DNA from: Alkalihalobacillus sp. BA299
GTDB taxonomy: Bacteria; Bacillota; Bacilli; Bacillales; Bacillaceae_F
Assembly (NCBI RefSeq): GCF_017745675.1
Contig: NZ_JAFLJM010000011.1
Span: 1-64,000, forward strand
Length of the DNA stretch: 64,000 nt
Direction: 5' to 3'
Position numbers and translations under genes: made by a program. This document shows, piece after piece, positions 46,114 through 56,076 of this stretch (position 1 is its first letter; each line of letters begins with the position of its first letter). The notes beneath the pieces are model-generated. The model saw only the letters and a program-made list of their open reading frames with translations. It was not told the origin of the DNA and searched no databases.

Positions 46114-47391
46114 ATGTATGATGTTATTGTAATCGGTGGTGGTCCCTCTGGACTGATGGCTTCTATAGCTGCTGCAAGTCAAGGAGCTGCTGTTCTTCTA
46201 ATTGATAAAGGGGATCAGCTCGGTCGGAAACTAGGGATTTCGGGTGGAGGTCGTTGTAATGTCACAAATCGCATGGCTCTTGATGAATTAATTGCCCATA
46301 TTCCTGGTAATGGAAGGTTTATGTATAGTCCTTTTTCTGTATTTAATAATGAAGATATTATCCAGTTTTTTGAGAATTTAGGTATTCGCTTAAAAGAAGA
46401 AGATCGTGGGAGAATGTTTCCCGTCAGTGACAAAGCTTCGACCGTTGTACGAACGTTGATCAACAGAGTAAAAGAACTTGGGGTTACAATCAGAACCCAT
46501 TCCCCTGTAAAAGATGTTCGATATGACGAAGAAAAAGTACTTGGGGTCATCTTAGAAAATGGTGAGACGATCAATTGTGAGGCAGTCATTATAGCTACTG
46601 GAGGAAAAAGTGTTCCACACACGGGATCCACAGGTGACGGTTATCCTTGGGCAAAAAAAGCCGGTCATACCATTACCGACTTATATCCAACTGAAGTGCC
46701 GATCACTTCCAATGAACCATTCATTCAAACAAAAACACTTCAAGGCCTTTCATTAAGAGATGTTCAATTGTCTGTCGTTAATGCAAAAGGGAAAAACGTT
46801 ATTACCCATGAAGGTGATATGATTTTTACTCACTTTGGCATTTCAGGGCCAATTGTTTTAAGATGTAGTCAATTTGTCGTTAAAGAGTTAAAGAAGAAAA
46901 AAAGCCAACCGGCAACCGTTTGGATGAGTATCGATTTACTTCCTCATAAAACGACTGAAGATATTTTTCAAGAATTACGTGATCTAACGAAGAATGAACC
47001 GAAAAAAGCAGTGAAAAATGTGTTAAAAGGCTATTTACCTGATAGAATACTGACCTTCTTTTTAGAAAGGATTCAACTGGATCCAGTCATAAGCTGTGCG
47101 AACTTAGGTAATGAACTTCTTCGTCAGCTATCCCTTCTCATTAAAGATTTTCGCTTTGAAGTGAACGGAACATTATCGATAGACAAGGCGTTTGTGACAG
47201 GAGGGGGAGTTTCAGTTAAAGAAATTCACCCGAAAACGATGGAATCAAAAAAGAAGCAAGGCTTGTATTTTTGTGGAGAAGTTTTAGATATACATGGATA
47301 TACAGGCGGATATAATATTACCGTGGCGTTTTCAACGGGTTATACCGCTGGTTTTTCTGCAGGAACTAAGAATTTTATAAGGAAATCATAA
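46114..47391 (+). CDS. ytfP: YtfP, FAD-dependent oxidoreductase (HI0933/BaiN family)
   Basis: A 425-residue flavoprotein. The N-terminal FAD motif is [23 protein letters not shown] (residues 2-24), followed by the family signature [15 protein letters not shown], then [25 protein letters not shown], and the C-terminal [40 protein letters not shown] with the second FAD contact. The substrate is unknown. AAAGGTG lies before the ATG. In Bacillus it neighbours murJ (ytgP), as here. The stop is followed by a DnaA-box array. Confidence 0.93.
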   Translation: MYDVIVIGGGPSGLMASIAAASQGAAVLLIDKGDQLGRKLGISGGGRCNVTNRMALDELIAHIPGNGRFMYSPFSVFNNEDIIQFFENLGIRLKEEDRGRMFPVSDKASTVVRTLINRVKELGVTIRTHSPVKDVRYDEEKVLGVILENGETINCEAVIIATGGKSVPHTGSTGDGYPWAKKAGHTITDLYPTEVPITSNEPFIQTKTLQGLSLRDVQLSVVNAKGKNVITHEGDMIFTHFGISGPIVLRCSQFVVKELKKKKSQPATVWMSIDLLPHKTTEDIFQELRDLTKNEPKKAVKNVLKGYLPDRILTFFLERIQLDPVISCANLGNELLRQLSLLIKDFRFEVNGTLSIDKAFVTGGGVSVKEIHPKTMESKKKQGLYFCGEVLDIHGYTGGYNITVAFSTGYTAGFSAGTKNFIRKS

Positions 47392-47404
47392 GATAATCAC
47401 AACC

Positions 47405-47531
47405 TTATGCACAACCTGTGGATAAACACACCCACAAATTGTGTAAAACTCCTTTACGTTAAATTAACGTTTTCCTTACATATTGTTTAAATTGTGGATA
47501 AATAATTAGATTACCCACAAGATTATACACA
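47405..47531. promoter_or_regulatory. DnaA-box cluster 1
   Basis: Five 9-mers match TTATCCACA with at most one mismatch: TTATGCACA 47405 (+), TGTGGATAA 47417 (-, perfect), TGTGGATAA 47493 (-, perfect), TTACCCACA 47511 (+) and TTATACACA 47523 (+). The first two form an inverted pair with 3 bp between; the last two form a direct pair with 3 bp between. Non-coding sequence between ytfP and the next convergent gene. DnaA binding is inferred from the boxes. Confidence 0.8.
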
Positions 47532-47642
47532 AAATAATGATAAATTCCGACAAAAGTATTTAAATTATTCGATTTTTTTGTCACTTTTGAAACCAGTTAG
47601 CATTAGGAATGAAAATGGTGGCTGAAAAATTAGCCCCAACTA

Positions 47643-47682
47643 ACACAAGACAGGGGTAGTTGGCTCCTGTCTTGTGTGCAGT
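47643..47682 (+). terminator. Terminator hairpin between ytfP and the hydrolase gene
   Basis: acacaagacagg (47643-47654) pairs with cctgtcttgtgt (47666-47677), then gcagttttaattt. It lies 250 bp past the ytfP stop but only 10 bp from the stop of the convergent hydrolase gene. Confidence 0.75.
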
Positions 47683-47688
47683 TTTAAT

Positions 47689-48387
47689 TTATTTTACATT
47701 TATTGTATTTTTAATGTTTTCATAGAAAGCTAGAACAAGCTCAGCAAATTGCTTAGGCTGTTCTAATTGTATAAAATGTCCAGCATGAGAAAGAAGTTCA
47801 AGTTGAATATTCTCATTCGTATTCATGATTTCTACTTGTGCATTAGGAGGAAGCAATCGATCCTCTTCTCCAAAAATAGCTAGAATGGGCAACGTCAATT
47901 GTGCAATCGTCGCTTTGCCTTTTTCATATGAATCACACGCTTTAAAATCATTGAGTGCAATGGATACAGGTGTCCTATCAAGTTCCGCATTTTCTTCTTC
48001 TATTAAGCTTTCATCAATATTTTTACTGTAAGAGGCTAGGAAAAGAAATTCTGGGAAGTGACCTGTTTCTAATTGACGAATAATCTTTGGGTGGACAGGA
48101 AGCTCATAAAATGACGCTGCAAGTATGAGTCCTTTTACATGCTGATTCATAGCTGCTAATTCTATTCCAACCATACCACCCATCGAGTGACCGACAACAA
48201 TTACATCTTCAGTTATCGTATCATTCACATTTTTTGCATATTCTTCAACGGTTTCTACGATTTCCTCCGAGTTCGATCCGTGTCCTGGTAGGTCAATGCA
48301 TTCAAACGGAATCTCTCTTAAATGTTCATCTATTTTCCGCCACTTACTACTTGAACCCCCAGCACCATGAATAAATATCACTTTCAT
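47689..48387 (-). CDS. Alpha/beta hydrolase of unknown substrate
   Basis: A 232-residue cytosolic alpha/beta-hydrolase: oxyanion motif FIHGAGGSSSKW (residues 4-15), nucleophile elbow VVGHSMGGMVG (Ser near 68), acid in IFGEEDRLLPP, and catalytic His in LSHAGHFIQLEQP. Could be an esterase or a MenH-like enzyme; no context fixes a substrate. AAGGAGG precedes the ATG. Convergent with ytfP and divergent from the regulator at 48634. Confidence 0.85.
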   Translation of the reverse strand: MKVIFIHGAGGSSSKWRKIDEHLREIPFECIDLPGHGSNSEEIVETVEEYAKNVNDTITEDVIVVGHSMGGMVGIELAAMNQHVKGLILAASFYELPVHPKIIRQLETGHFPEFLFLASYSKNIDESLIEEENAELDRTPVSIALNDFKACDSYEKGKATIAQLTLPILAIFGEEDRLLPPNAQVEIMNTNENIQLELLSHAGHFIQLEQPKQFAELVLAFYENIKNTINVK

Positions 48388-48633
48388 TTCATTTCCTCCT
48401 TATTTGTAGTAAACTCTATAATTCTTCTTCTCCTGTAAATTTAATCGCAATAATTATGCCAATATTCTGTACTTAATGTTGAACAAAGTTTTTTATGTCC
48501 ATTTTAAACCTAAATATTAATAAAGTATACAGCCTATTTTTCCTTCATGTCACATGATAAAATAGTACAAAAGGAAAACGTTCTCCAAGGAACCATGAAT
48601 ATATTACATATGATAAAGGAAGTCGAATACAGG

Positions 48634-49932
48634 ATGTATAAAATCGGATTAGTCGGCCTAAACTCTTCTATAAAACAAATTTTGGATTTGGCAGAGGAAT
48701 ATAAACATGAGTTGGAATTCATCTCTTTTCCTTATGTAAAAACCGAAGAGGTAGAAAGAATTGTAAAGGATTATAATTCTCACGTACATGCATGGCTTTT
48801 TTCAGGTCCACTTCCCTATGAAGTTGCAAAAAAAACGATAGATACTGATAAAATAATGGTCCATGTTCCTGCAACGGAATCGGGTTTTTATAGTTCTTTT
48901 TTAGAAATGATCTATGAACAAGGAAAAATTATTGAGCAGTTAAGTGTTGATACAATGTCCTCAAACAATATTAGTGAAGAAGCTTCGTCACAGTTAAATA
49001 TAAAAATCCCCAAAATTTATACGAAAGTGTTTGAGTTAGACGTTGATACGAATGAATTATTCGATTTTCACTTAAATTTATGGAATAAAGGAAAAATTGA
49101 AGGCGCTTTAACTTGTTTTCCATCAGTGTGTGAAGCTTTAAGGGAAAAAGGAATTCCAGCCTATCGGTTGTCGATGAGTAAAATGGAAATACGACAAACT
49201 CTTCGGATTCTTTTTGAAAAAGTAAAGACTTCTTACTTTAAGGACACACAAATTGGAGTTGAAATCATTGAAGTTGAATATTTTACCAGAGTGGCAGAGG
49301 AAATGAAAACTCCTTATCATTTACAGTACTTAGAGCTTAGGCTAAAGGAAATGTTAATTCAACTTGTTGAAAAAATAAATGGTTCTTTTTCAGATAAAGG
49401 AAATGGTAGATACATGATTTTTAATTCTCGCGGCGCAATTGAGCGAGAAATTATTACGCTTGAAGAGACCATTCAAAAATTGGCTTTTGAAGCAGATACT
49501 ACCGTTGCCGTTGGAATTGGCTTTGGCGAAACCGCCTATTCGGCGGAAATAAATGCTTTTCGTGCTATTCAACATTCAAAGGAAATGAAAAAGCGCGAAA
49601 TCGTGATTGTTCAAGATGATGGCAAGATTGTCGAATCACCTGGCAAAAAAAGAGAACTGCAATATGCCAACCGTACCCAAAATGAAATCCTTATTGAAAA
49701 GTTAAAAAAAGGGAATATCAGTGTAAAAACGTATAAAAAAATATCGGCCATCATACAAAAAATGAGATGGCGCGATTTTACTACAAAGGACTTAGCGGCA
49801 CATATAGAGATGACAGAACGCAATGTAAGGCGAATTGTTACGGACATGTGCGAAGTTGGTTTGGCACAATGCGTTGGCAAAGAGGCCTATGCCACTCGTG
49901 GTAGGCCAAGTAAACTTTATCGATTGTTATAA
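48634..49932 (+). CDS. Multidomain transcriptional regulator with nucleotide-cyclase-like domain
   Basis: A 432-residue regulator. N-terminal Rossmann-like segment YKIGLVGLNSSIKQILDLAEEY; a middle region; then a segment like GGDEF/GTP-cyclohydrolase-III folds (GNGRYMIFNSRGAIEREI ... VAVGIGFGETAYSAEINAFRAIQHSKE); and a C-terminal winged helix (FTTKDLAAHIEMTERNVRRIVTDM). The catalytic GGDEF residues are absent, so it likely senses rather than makes a nucleotide. The start is uncertain: 48634 begins the fold; ATGs at 48595 and 48547 are alternatives. It precedes the amidohydrolase and AbgT genes and probably controls them. Confidence 0.7.
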   Translation: MYKIGLVGLNSSIKQILDLAEEYKHELEFISFPYVKTEEVERIVKDYNSHVHAWLFSGPLPYEVAKKTIDTDKIMVHVPATESGFYSSFLEMIYEQGKIIEQLSVDTMSSNNISEEASSQLNIKIPKIYTKVFELDVDTNELFDFHLNLWNKGKIEGALTCFPSVCEALREKGIPAYRLSMSKMEIRQTLRILFEKVKTSYFKDTQIGVEIIEVEYFTRVAEEMKTPYHLQYLELRLKEMLIQLVEKINGSFSDKGNGRYMIFNSRGAIEREIITLEETIQKLAFEADTTVAVGIGFGETAYSAEINAFRAIQHSKEMKKREIVIVQDDGKIVESPGKKRELQYANRTQNEILIEKLKKGNISVKTYKKISAIIQKMRWRDFTTKDLAAHIEMTERNVRRIVTDMCEVGLAQCVGKEAYATRGRPSKLYRLL

Positions 49933-49965
49933 GCACCCATGATTTTGGGTGCTTATTTATTTTGG
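49929..49965 (+). terminator. Terminator of the regulator gene
   Basis: aagcaccca (49931-49939) pairs with tgggtgctt (49946-49954), followed by atttatttt. It overlaps the end of the coding region and separates the regulator from the amidohydrolase operon. Confidence 0.88.
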
Positions 49966-50045
49966 CATGTTTAATTATTTAAAAGAACACTTCCACCATT
50001 AGATTTAGTAATAAACATTTCCATTTGGAAATTTCAAAAAATTAT

Positions 50046-50098
50046 TGAAATTAATTTCATGAAATACTATACTTCATTTAAGGAATTTTTTCCTTAAA
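50046..50098. promoter_or_regulatory. Two inverted repeats in the amidohydrolase leader
   Basis: TGAAATTAATTTCA at 50046-50059 is a perfect 14-bp palindrome. TTTAAGGAA (50077-50085) and TTCCTTAAA (50090-50098) form a 9-bp inverted repeat with a 4-bp spacer. Both lie in the 216-bp gap ahead of the amidohydrolase start and are candidate operators for the upstream regulator. Confidence 0.5.
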
Positions 50099-50148
50099 GT
50101 ACACTTAATTATTAGTTGTTACTTAAGATGATTAAAAAAGGAGATGAA

Positions 50149-51333
50149 ATGGTGTCTAAAATGACAATGTTTCAAGATTTAATCGAGGAAGTAAAAGACG
50201 AAGTGATTGGATGGCGAAGATATTTACATAAGTATCCAGAGCTATCTTTTCAGGAAGAAAAAACTGCACAATTTGTTTATGAAACACTACAAAGTTTTCG
50301 TAATTTGGAAATCTCACGCCCGACAAAAACAAGTGTTATGGCTCGTTTAATTGGTCAGCAACCTGGAAAGATTATTGCACTGCGAGCAGATATGGATGCG
50401 CTTCCAATTGAAGAAGAAAATGATTTTGACTTTGTGTCAAAGAATTCAGGCGTGATGCATGCTTGCGGACATGACGGACACACAGCGATGCTGCTTGGTA
50501 CGGCAAAAATTCTTACACTGTTAAAGCACGAAATTAAAGGGGAGGTACGTTTTTTATTTCAACATGCTGAAGAGCTGTTTCCAGGTGGGGCACAGGAAAT
50601 GGTGAAAGCTGGTGTAATGAAGAAGGTAGACAACGTTATCGGTATTCATTTGATGTCAACAATTCCTCTTGGAAAAATCGGGCTGACTTTTGGTGCAATG
50701 ACAGCCGCTGCTGATACATTTGATATTACCATTCAAGGAAATGGCGGTCATGCTTCTCAACCGCAGGAAACGGTTGATCCTATTGTGATTGGCTCACAAG
50801 TGGTGAGTCATCTCCAGAATATTGTTGCCAGAAACAACGATCCGTTGGAAAAACTCGTTGTTTCCGTAACTAAGATCCACGGAGGAAGCACATATAATGT
50901 GATTCCACATTCACTAACATTAAGCGGCTCAGTACGTAGCTTCAATCCTGAAATTCGTAAAAAAGTTCCTCTGTTAATCCAACGAATCGTTAAGGGGATT
51001 ACCGAAGCTCACGGTGCTTCTTATCATTTCGATTATCATTTCGGATACAGCCCAACGATAAACGAAAAAGAAGTAACAAAAGCAATTGAGGAAACGGTAC
51101 GTGACATATTTGGTGAGGAATACCTACTGCAGATGCCACCGCTTATGGCAAGTGAAGATTTTTCGGCTTTGGCAAAAGAAGCTCCAGGCTGCTTTGTTTT
51201 CGTAGGATCAGGAAATGTAGCGAAAGGAATTGTTTATCCACATCATCATCCTCGTTTTACCTTTGACGAAGAAGCGTTGGAGCGTGGCGTAAAATTGTTT
51301 GTTCACTCAGCATTTAAGTTATTAGGTCAATAG
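50149..51333 (+). CDS. M20-family amidohydrolase
   Basis: A 394-residue metal-dependent amidohydrolase/aminoacylase of the M20D (IAA-amino acid hydrolase/hippurate hydrolase) family. Motifs: WRRYLHKYPELSFQE, ALRADMDALPIEEE, VMHACGHDGHTAMLLG (metal Cys and His), FLFQHAEELFPGGA (catalytic Glu) and MASEDFSALAKEAPG. It cleaves N-acyl or aminobenzoyl-type amides in the cytosol. ATG 50149 follows AAAAGGAG. It lies 43 bp before the AbgT gene, so a joint transporter-hydrolase operon is likely. Confidence 0.92.
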   Translation: MVSKMTMFQDLIEEVKDEVIGWRRYLHKYPELSFQEEKTAQFVYETLQSFRNLEISRPTKTSVMARLIGQQPGKIIALRADMDALPIEEENDFDFVSKNSGVMHACGHDGHTAMLLGTAKILTLLKHEIKGEVRFLFQHAEELFPGGAQEMVKAGVMKKVDNVIGIHLMSTIPLGKIGLTFGAMTAAADTFDITIQGNGGHASQPQETVDPIVIGSQVVSHLQNIVARNNDPLEKLVVSVTKIHGGSTYNVIPHSLTLSGSVRSFNPEIRKKVPLLIQRIVKGITEAHGASYHFDYHFGYSPTINEKEVTKAIEETVRDIFGEEYLLQMPPLMASEDFSALAKEAPGCFVFVGSGNVAKGIVYPHHHPRFTFDEEALERGVKLFVHSAFKLLGQ

Positions 51334-51376
51334 TAAATATGAAGACAGCTTTATCAAACTAAAAGGAGGACGACCA

Positions 51377-52951
51377 ATGAAAAATCAAATATCTAAACCA
51401 CAGGCTATAGAGCCCCCACCTTCAAATGAGAATAAAAAAGGACTTTTTAATCAAATCCTCGACAAAATTGAGGTTTACGGAAACAAGCTACCGGATCCAC
51501 TTATTCTATTCGTGATCATTTCAGCTGTTATTCTTGTTGTTTCCTTTTTTGCATCACTCGCGAACGTATCGGCTGTTAATCCAGTCACAAAAGAAACGAT
51601 TTCAGCCGTAAACTTACTCTCTGGTGAAGGCTTGATTAACTTTCTCACAAGCATGGTTACCAACTTTAGTGGCTTCCCGCCTCTTGGTGCGGTATTAGTC
51701 GTTTTGATCGGAGTTGGTTTGGGGGAGGCTACAGGTTTTTTTTCCTCACTTATGAAGCGTACGGTAATTACTGCTCCAACGAAAGCGATTATTCCTGTCG
51801 TTATTTTACTAGCAATTTTAGGAAATGCAGCTGCAGATGCAGCCACTGTAGTATTACCTCCGATTGCTGCTGTCGTTTTAATGTCACTAGGGTTTAATCC
51901 GCTTGTCGGTCTAGTTGTTGCTTATGCCGCTACATCTGGGGCATTTGCTGCTAACTTAGTGATTGGCATGGCAGACGTGTTAGCCGCTAGTTTTACGCAA
52001 ACAGGAGCACAAATAATTGATCCGGAATATGTAGCAAATCCAGCAATGAATTACTACTTCATCATTGTATCTACCTTTTTGTTGCTAATTGTCGCGATAG
52101 TGGTCACATATAAAATTACGATTCCTCGTTTCGGGACGTATTCAGGAAAAATTGAACAAGTAGAAGAGCTTTCGTCATTGGAGAAGCGTGGACTGCGCTG
52201 GGCGGGAATCTCGACGCTCGTTTTAGCAGTACCCTTGCTTTTTTTATCGGTTCCGAGTGATTCTTTATTGAGAAATTCAGAGACTGGATCATTAATTACT
52301 AATTCACCTTTTATGTCGGCACTTGTTCCTCTAATCACCATCTTTTTCTTAGTCCCTAGCTTGTTTTACGGGATCGGTGCAAAGACGGTCCGTTCAGGTA
52401 AAGATGTTGCTGATATGCTAGGAAAATCGATGAGTACAATGGGACCTTATATTGTCTTAGTATTTGTTGTTGCACAAATGCTCGCCTTCTTTAGTTGGAG
52501 TAATTTAGGACCAATCCTCGCCATTAAAGGTGCAAATGTTTTGCAGGATGTAGGTTTTACGGGAATTCCGTTGTTTATCGGATTAATTATTGTTATAGCA
52601 CTCATTAATTTGTTTATCGGTAGTGCTTCAGCGAAATGGGCAATTTTAGCCCCTATATTTGTGCCGATGTTCATGCTGTTGGGTTATGACCCGGCTCTTA
52701 CGCAAATGCTTTATCGGATCGGTGATTCTATTACAAACCCAATCACACCGCTGACTCCCTATTTACCGTTGATACTTGCTTATGCTAAAGCTTATGATCC
52801 AAAAGTCGGGATGGGAACATTAATTGCTGCATTACTTCCATATTCAATCTTTTTCGGTATCTTTTGGATTATCCTTATAGTTGTGTGGTTTATGCTAGGT
52901 CTTCCGCTTGGACCAGAAGGACCGGTATTTTTACCGGCCATAAGTTCTTAA
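51377..52951 (+). CDS. AbgT-family transporter
   Basis: A 524-residue membrane transporter of the AbgT family, known for p-aminobenzoyl-glutamate uptake and for drug efflux in relatives. After a 30-residue cytoplasmic lead, helices begin at DPLILFVIISAVILVVSFFASLA. Signature blocks are LGNAAADAATVVLPPIAAVV, GFNPLVGLVVAYAATSGAFAANL, SASAKWAILAPIFVPMFMLLGYDPALTQMLYRIGDSITNPITPL and a C-terminal tail of helices. AAAAGGAGG lies before the ATG. Co-transcribed with the amidohydrolase, it probably imports the amidohydrolase substrate (inference). Confidence 0.93.
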   Translation: MKNQISKPQAIEPPPSNENKKGLFNQILDKIEVYGNKLPDPLILFVIISAVILVVSFFASLANVSAVNPVTKETISAVNLLSGEGLINFLTSMVTNFSGFPPLGAVLVVLIGVGLGEATGFFSSLMKRTVITAPTKAIIPVVILLAILGNAAADAATVVLPPIAAVVLMSLGFNPLVGLVVAYAATSGAFAANLVIGMADVLAASFTQTGAQIIDPEYVANPAMNYYFIIVSTFLLLIVAIVVTYKITIPRFGTYSGKIEQVEELSSLEKRGLRWAGISTLVLAVPLLFLSVPSDSLLRNSETGSLITNSPFMSALVPLITIFFLVPSLFYGIGAKTVRSGKDVADMLGKSMSTMGPYIVLVFVVAQMLAFFSWSNLGPILAIKGANVLQDVGFTGIPLFIGLIIVIALINLFIGSASAKWAILAPIFVPMFMLLGYDPALTQMLYRIGDSITNPITPLTPYLPLILAYAKAYDPKVGMGTLIAALLPYSIFFGIFWIILIVVWFMLGLPLGPEGPVFLPAISS

Positions 52952-53062
52952 CTTGCTCTAGGTCGTTACTGCTAGATTGACAATATAGTTGTATTAAAAT
53001 TTCGAGTTAGAATTAAGACTCATAAAATTTCTCAACCCAAAAACAAACTCTTATTTTTAAAA

Positions 53063-53097
53063 ACAGCCGCATTTTTCAATGAAAGAATGCGGCTTAA
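53063..53097 (-). terminator. Hairpin after the abgT gene
   Basis: agccgcatt (53065-53073) pairs with aatgcggct (53086-53094). A strong T tract follows only on the minus strand, so it fits better as the end of the decayed minus-strand gene at 53118 than of abgT. Confidence 0.6.
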
Positions 53098-53117
53098 CGC
53101 TGTTAAACATCTCTAAT

Positions 53118-53305
53118 TTATTCTGGAATGTCATCGATGACAAAATACGACTTTGAGCAAACCGCCACCATATGTCCGAGTACATTGTACAGCTCCCTTA
53201 CATTTCTAGGCTAATGATATTGTTGTAGTGCTCTGATGATTCCTTCATCTACACTCACATGCTTCAAACGAACTTCATGTAATCTCTTTGAAATATTATA
53301 TCTTT
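53118..53305 (-). pseudogene. Remnant of a sigma-54-dependent activator
   Basis: The minus-strand frame reads ISKRLHEVRLKHVSVDEG, IIRALQQYH, then stop TAG, then PRNVRELYNVLGHMVAVCSK and SYFVIDDIPE before TAA. The blocks YHWPxNVRELyNvl and dDIPE are hallmarks of the AAA+ domain of NtrC/RocR-type activators. TAG stands exactly where TGG (Trp of the WPGNVREL motif) is expected, and only about 60 codons survive. No upstream domains remain. A stop codon also closes the frame upstream near 53306. Confidence 0.72.
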
Positions 53306-53353
53306 AAAACACCATTTTTTATTTACTCACTTTAAAATGTACTTCTCAACATT

Positions 53354-53500
53354 TTATTCACAGCTTGTGGATAAAAACATAGTTTCACTGTGAATAAAAA
53401 GTGTAGATAATCTACAGGATTATCTTATATTTCCACATTAGTTGTGTACAATAATATAAGTTATTCACAGATTTATACACAACAATGATAGTTATCCCCG
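53354..53500. promoter_or_regulatory. DnaA-box cluster 2
   Basis: Six 9-mers match TTATCCACA with at most one mismatch: TTATTCACA 53354 (+), TGTGGATAA 53366 (-, perfect), TGTGAATAA 53389 (-), TGTAGATAA 53402 (-), TTATTCACA 53461 (+) and TTATACACA 53473 (+). A weaker TTATCCCCG lies at 53492. The first pair is inverted with 3 bp between and the last pair direct with 3 bp between, as in cluster 1. The spot lies between the pseudogene and the leuS stop. Confidence 0.82.
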
Positions 53501-53602
53501 GCTTGTTAGTTCATCAAAATTTTTACCACCGTGGATTAGTAAAAATGAAAAAACGGGAAAGGCATTATCCCGAAATAAAGAATAATATCTTCCCCATTTA
53601 CA

Positions 53603-56023
53603 TTAATTCGCAACGATATTAACAAGTTTTCCTGGGACAGCAATTACTTTTCGAATGGTCTTTCCTTCTGTTGCTTCTATTACTTTTTCATCAGCTTGTG
53701 CTAGCTCTTCCATTTGTTCTTTATTTGCATCTTTCGGAATAACTAACTTCGCCTTCACTTTCCCGTTCACTTGAACAACAATTTCAATTTCATCTTCAAC
53801 TAAATACGCTTCATCGTAAGTTGGCCAAGCTTCATAAGCAAGTGTTTCCTGATGGCCTAGCTTTTCCCATAGCTCTTCTGCTAAATGAGGAGCGACTGGA
53901 GAAATTAATTTCACAAAGCCTTCCATTAGCGATTTTGGTAATTTTTCCTGTTTATAGGCTTCATTTATGAACACCATCAATTGAGAAATACCAACATTAA
54001 AACGTAAGCCCTCGAAGTCTTCACTTACTTTTTTCACCGTTTGATGGTACGTTCGTGTAAACGCCTCAGAGCCTGCATCATTTGTAATAATTGAGTTAAG
54101 CTCGCCACTCGCTTCGTCAATAAATAAGCGCCAAATTCGATCTAAGAAACGACGTGCCCCGTCTAAACCATTCTCTGACCATGCAATCGAAGCATCCAGC
54201 GGTCCCATAAACATTTCGTATAAACGAAGAGTGTCTGCTCCATGACTGTTAACAATATCATCAGGATTGACAACATTTCCTTTAGATTTACTCATCTTCT
54301 CATTATTTTCACCAAGAATCATCCCTTGGTTATATAATTTTTGGAATGGTTCTTTCGTTGGTACAACACCAATATCGTATAGAACTTTGTGCCAGAATCG
54401 GGCATATAACAAGTGAAGAACCGCATGCTCGGCTCCACCGATATAAATATCAACTGGAAGCCAATGATTTACCTTTTCCGGATCAGCCAGTCTTTCACTA
54501 TTTTTGGGATCAATGTAACGTAAGTAATACCAGCAGCTTCCTGCCCATTGTGGCATCGTATTAGTTTCACGACGACCTTTTTTACCTGTCTTAGGACAAA
54601 CAACTTCTAACCATTCCGTTGCGTTAGCTAGAGGCGATTCTCCTGTTCCTGATGGTCTAATTTCGTCCATTTCTGGAAGAACTAACGGCAGCTCCTCCTC
54701 GGCTACAGGAGTCATCGTTCCATCTTCCCAATGAATAATTGGAATCGGCTCGCCCCAATAACGCTGGCGGCTAAACAACCAGTCACGCAGACGGTACGTA
54801 ATTTTCTTCGTTCCTTTTCCTTCTTTTTCAAGCCATTCAAGCATTTTCGCAATTGCATCGTCTTTGTTTAATCCATCAAGGAAGTCTGAATTCACATGAG
54901 GTCCATCTCCTGTGTAAGCTTCTTGCTCAATATTTCCACCAGCAACAACTTCTTTAATTTGAAGCTTAAATTCTTTTGCGAACTCATAGTCTCTTTCATC
55001 GTGTGCAGGGACCGCCATAATTGCTCCTGTACCATAGCTAACAAGAACATAATCAGCAATCCAAATCGGAAGCTTTTCTCCATTCACTGGGTTGATTGCA
55101 TACGCTCCAGTAAAGACCCCTGTCTTTTCTTTTGCTAACTCTGTTCGTTCTAAATCACTTTTTGTTGCTACTTTTTTCTTATAACCTTCAATCGCTTCTT
55201 TTTGTTCTTTTTTTGTAATTTGCTCAATGAGTTTATGTTCAGGAGCTAAGACCATATACGTTGCCCCAAATAAAGTATCAGGACGCGTCGTAAATACTGT
55301 AATTGCCTCATCATGACCATCGATCATAAAGCTGACTTCTGCACCTTCTGATTTACCAATCCAGTTACGCTGCATATCTTTAATACTCTCAGGCCAGTCA
55401 AGCTCCTCTAAATCTTCTAACAAGCGGTCTGCATACTCCGTAATCTTTAGAACCCATTGCTTCATCGGACGGCGCTCTACAGGGTGACCACCACGTTCAC
55501 TTTTCCCATCGATGACTTCTTCATTTGCTAGCACTGTACCGAGAGCCGGGCACCAGTTCACCGCGACTTCATCAACATACGCTAAGCCCTTTTTATATAA
55601 TTGAAGGAAAATCCACTGTGTCCATTTATAGTAGTTCGGATCCGTCGTATCAACTTCACGGTCCCAATCATATGAAAAACCAAGTGCTTTAATTTGTCTT
55701 CGGAAATTATCAATATTTTGTTGTGTGAATTCCCTCGGGTGCTTTCCTGTATCTAATGCATATTGCTCTGCCGGGAGACCAAATGCATCCCATCCCATTG
55801 GATGAAGTACATTATAGCCTTGCATCCGTTTCATTCTTGATAAGATATCCGTTGCTGTATAGCCCTCAGGATGACCAACATGAAGCCCTGCACCTGACGG
55901 ATACGGAAACATATCTAAGGCATAAAACTTCTTTTTTTCTAACTCATCTAACGTTTTAAACGTTTTATTTTCTTCCCAATATTGTTGCCATTTCTTCTCG
56001 ATTGCTTGATGTTGAAAAGACAT
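53603..56023 (-). CDS. leuS: Leucyl-tRNA synthetase
   Basis: A class I aminoacyl-tRNA synthetase of 806 residues charging tRNA-Leu. The HIGH-type motif is [20 protein letters not shown] (about 37-56), the editing domain holds [19 protein letters not shown], and the KMSKS motif is [17 protein letters not shown] (about 575-590). The C-terminal anticodon-binding domain ends [18 protein letters not shown] ... [16 protein letters not shown] precedes the ATG. Expression is governed by the T-box leader upstream. Confidence 0.98.
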   Translation of the reverse strand: MSFQHQAIEKKWQQYWEENKTFKTLDELEKKKFYALDMFPYPSGAGLHVGHPEGYTATDILSRMKRMQGYNVLHPMGWDAFGLPAEQYALDTGKHPREFTQQNIDNFRRQIKALGFSYDWDREVDTTDPNYYKWTQWIFLQLYKKGLAYVDEVAVNWCPALGTVLANEEVIDGKSERGGHPVERRPMKQWVLKITEYADRLLEDLEELDWPESIKDMQRNWIGKSEGAEVSFMIDGHDEAITVFTTRPDTLFGATYMVLAPEHKLIEQITKKEQKEAIEGYKKKVATKSDLERTELAKEKTGVFTGAYAINPVNGEKLPIWIADYVLVSYGTGAIMAVPAHDERDYEFAKEFKLQIKEVVAGGNIEQEAYTGDGPHVNSDFLDGLNKDDAIAKMLEWLEKEGKGTKKITYRLRDWLFSRQRYWGEPIPIIHWEDGTMTPVAEEELPLVLPEMDEIRPSGTGESPLANATEWLEVVCPKTGKKGRRETNTMPQWAGSCWYYLRYIDPKNSERLADPEKVNHWLPVDIYIGGAEHAVLHLLYARFWHKVLYDIGVVPTKEPFQKLYNQGMILGENNEKMSKSKGNVVNPDDIVNSHGADTLRLYEMFMGPLDASIAWSENGLDGARRFLDRIWRLFIDEASGELNSIITNDAGSEAFTRTYHQTVKKVSEDFEGLRFNVGISQLMVFINEAYKQEKLPKSLMEGFVKLISPVAPHLAEELWEKLGHQETLAYEAWPTYDEAYLVEDEIEIVVQVNGKVKAKLVIPKDANKEQMEELAQADEKVIEATEGKTIRKVIAVPGKLVNIVAN

Positions 56024-56076
56024 TCCTTTTTCCTCCTAATTGTTTTCCTTTATATATGTAATAATTTTTTATCGAA

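Noticed and set aside
48534..48722. Minus-strand 62-codon frame upstream of the regulator
   Set aside because: It overlaps the regulator's plus-strand coding region and has no ribosome site or family features.
47405..53500. A replication origin at the DnaA-box clusters
   Set aside because: No dnaA/dnaN genes, no DnaA-trio or strong AT-rich unwinding region was identified, and the locus corresponds to mid-arm genes in B. subtilis. Titration or regulation is more likely than an origin.
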